Part shown: positions 62,761-64,000 of the stretch, piece by piece
Position numbering within the stretch: the first letter of the stretch is position 1
Layout of the letters: each line of letters opens with the position of its first letter
Assembly: GCF_003947415.1 (NCBI RefSeq)
Contig: NZ_QHKL01000006.1
Span: 62,001-126,000, forward strand
Length of the DNA stretch: 64,000 bases
Direction of reading: 5' to 3'
DNA from: Amycolatopsis sp. WAC 01376
Lineage (GTDB): Bacteria > Actinomycetota > Actinomycetes > Mycobacteriales > Pseudonocardiaceae
Program-made: the position numbers and the translations under genes
The notes under the pieces: generated by a model
The model's input: the letters and a program-made list of their open reading frames with translations, nothing else
Told to the model about the DNA's origin: nothing
The model's database searches: none

Positions 62761-63633
62761 ATGAACATCGATCTGAACGGCGTGGCCACCTTCATGGCCA
62801 CCCAGGCCCGGCTGCTCGACAAGCGGCGCTTCGAGGTCCTTTACCGCGACGGCGACCCGGCGGCGGTGCTCGCCGCGCTGGAGGGATACCGCAACCCTGA
62901 CGGCGGTTACGGCCACGGGCTCGAACCCGACTGCCGCTCGGCGACCAGCCAGCCCGGCGGCGCGCTGCACGCTTTCGAGGTCTTCGCCGACGCCGGCCCG
63001 GCGACCAGCCCGCGGGCGGCCGAACTGTGCGACTGGCTCACCTCGATCTCCTTGCCGGACGGCGGTATCCCGTTCGCTCTGCCGATGCCGGACCCGGCGG
63101 GCAGCGCGCCTTTCTGGGCCAGTGCGGACTCTTCCGTCTCCTCGCTGCAGATCACCGCGATCGTCGCGGTCACCGCGCACCGCGTGGCCGCGCACGATCC
63201 CGCGGTCGCCGCGCATCCCTGGCTCGCGAAGGCCACGCGCTACTGCCTCGACGAGATCGAGAAGCTCGACGAGGCGCCGCACGCGCTCGTGCTCGCCTTC
63301 GCGATGAAGCTGGTGGACGCGCTCGGCGACACGCGACTGGTCGAGAAACTCGGCCGGTTCGTCCCGGACGACGGGGTGGTCGCCGTCGGCGGCGGGATCG
63401 AGGGCGAGGCCATGCGCCCGCTCGACTTCGCGCCGGAACCCGGCGGCCCGGCGCGGAAGCTCTTCCGGCCGGAGGTCGTCGAGGCGGATCTGCGGCGGGT
63501 GGCCGACGGACAGCACGACGACGGCGGCTGGCGGGTCGACTACACGAGCTATTCGCCCGCCGCCGCGCTGGAGTGGAACGGGCTGTTCACCGTGAGCATG
63601 TTGTCGCTGCTGCGGCGCAACGGTCTCGTCTGA
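62761..63633 (+). CDS. Terpene cyclase/prenyltransferase-fold-like protein
   Basis: 290 residues of unknown function, predicted alpha/alpha-barrel. Repeats of the QW-like type occur: GYRNPDGGYGHGLEPDCRSATSQPGGALHAF, LTSISLPDGGIPFALP and ADGQHDDGGWRVDYTSYSPAAALEWNGL, which resemble the repeat motifs of squalene-hopene cyclases. No DxDD cyclase motif is visible, so an enzymatic role is unsure; a structural or ligand-binding role is possible. ATG 62761. Its stop directly abuts the convergent kptA. Confidence 0.75.
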   Translation: MNIDLNGVATFMATQARLLDKRRFEVLYRDGDPAAVLAALEGYRNPDGGYGHGLEPDCRSATSQPGGALHAFEVFADAGPATSPRAAELCDWLTSISLPDGGIPFALPMPDPAGSAPFWASADSSVSSLQITAIVAVTAHRVAAHDPAVAAHPWLAKATRYCLDEIEKLDEAPHALVLAFAMKLVDALGDTRLVEKLGRFVPDDGVVAVGGGIEGEAMRPLDFAPEPGGPARKLFRPEVVEADLRRVADGQHDDGGWRVDYTSYSPAAALEWNGLFTVSMLSLLRRNGLV

Positions 63634-64000
63634 TCAGGGCAGACGGCGCAGGAACTCCGGCGGAACGGTGGCGGTGAGCCAGACGCCGTTCGCGCTCACC
63701 TGGAATTCGTGTCCGGCGGCGGACATCCGCCGTGCGTCCACGGCGAGCAGGACCGGGGCGCCGCGGCGCGCCCCGACGGTCCGCGCCGTGTCCACGGTCG
63801 CCGAGAGGTGCACGGCATGCCGCTTCATCGGCCGGAGTCCCTCGTACATGATCGCGTCGAGGAACCGGGAAACCGTGCCGTGATAGAGCACGTCCGGCGG
63901 GATGGCGGCGGGCAGCGCGAGGTCGACGGCGACGCTGTGTCCCTGGCTGGCGCGGATCCGCAGGCCGTCGTCATCGAAGGCGAAGCGTCTTTTGTCGTTG
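63634..64000 (-). CDS. kptA: RNA 2'-phosphotransferase (Tpt1/KptA), 5' truncated by window edge
   Basis: C-terminal ~122 residues of a KptA-type enzyme that moves a 2'-phosphate from RNA to NAD+. The visible part, read on the minus strand, includes [57 protein letters not shown] and the C-terminal [31 protein letters not shown]. The RASQGHS arginine and serine and the YHGT histidine correspond to the NAD-binding residues. The frame continues past base 64000, so the N-terminus is outside. Confidence 0.93.
   Translation of the reverse strand, partial: NDKRRFAFDDDGLRIRASQGHSVAVDLALPAAIPPDVLYHGTVSRFLDAIMYEGLRPMKRHAVHLSATVDTARTVGARRGAPVLLAVDARRMSAAGHEFQVSANGVWLTATVPPEFLRRLP

Overview
The window reads as a stretch of chromosome from a high-GC actinomycete of the Pseudonocardiaceae, most likely Amycolatopsis or a close relative. 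That placement is an inference. It rests on the strong GC bias with many GTG and TTG starts, on actinobacterial genes (QcrB, PimB', BsaP, ESX proteins EccB/C/D/E), and on gene order shared with mycobacteria: qcrB, DnaQ/GIY-YIG nuclease, NlpC/P60, pimB as one block, and bioB, bsaP, DUF2567, NUDIX, nadA, nadB, nadC as another. No rRNA, tRNA, CRISPR array or transposase gene was seen.

Layout. 1-10 kb: the end of the respiratory cytochrome b gene, a RAM-only Lrp-type protein, a DEDDh/GIY-YIG nuclease, a NYN-domain protein, a riboswitch-controlled NlpC/P60 cell-wall hydrolase, the PIM mannosyltransferase PimB', a uridine-kinase-like protein with a broken P-loop, a SRPBCC protein and a P450. 11-20 kb: biotin genes bioA, bioD, bioB and bsaP, with two tandem SulP transporter-carbonic anhydrase fusions between bioA and bioD where bioF might be expected. 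20-26.7 kb: DUF2567 membrane protein, M48 protease, LON-domain protein, an NrtR-like NUDIX regulator and the divergent nadABC operon of de novo NAD synthesis.

26.7-51.4 kb holds a type VII (ESX) secretion locus in pieces. It contains a mycosin-like protein lacking two catalytic residues, a DUF1023 hydrolase, PPE-like and helical partner proteins, an EsxA/EsxB-like pair, EccC, three putative substrates, an LpqN-like protein, a YbaB-like protein, EccD, EccE and EccB, and two response regulators coupled to eccB. Five or six unrelated genes, including a DUF222-HNH (13E12-type) gene and a 381-bp element with terminal inverted repeats, separate the esx operon from eccC.

51.4-64 kb: an SMP-30-like lactonase with a divergent Lrp regulator, a nitrilase-family amidohydrolase, the hisDCB operon, an ArsR/SRPBCC/RibD-like operon, a NADAR protein, an MMPL transporter with a divergent TetR regulator and a three-box operator region, a terpene-cyclase-fold-like protein and the start-truncated tail of a KptA RNA 2'-phosphotransferase.

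A striking feature is a set of long, often perfect palindromes (arms up to 27 bp, some with no loop). They sit at nearly every convergent gene junction of any length, fall into recognisable families, and have changed symmetrically on both arms. They probably act as two-way transcription terminators. A separate family of dispersed repeats (about 30 bp, one pair inverted) and a two-copy 125-bp intergenic element were also found.
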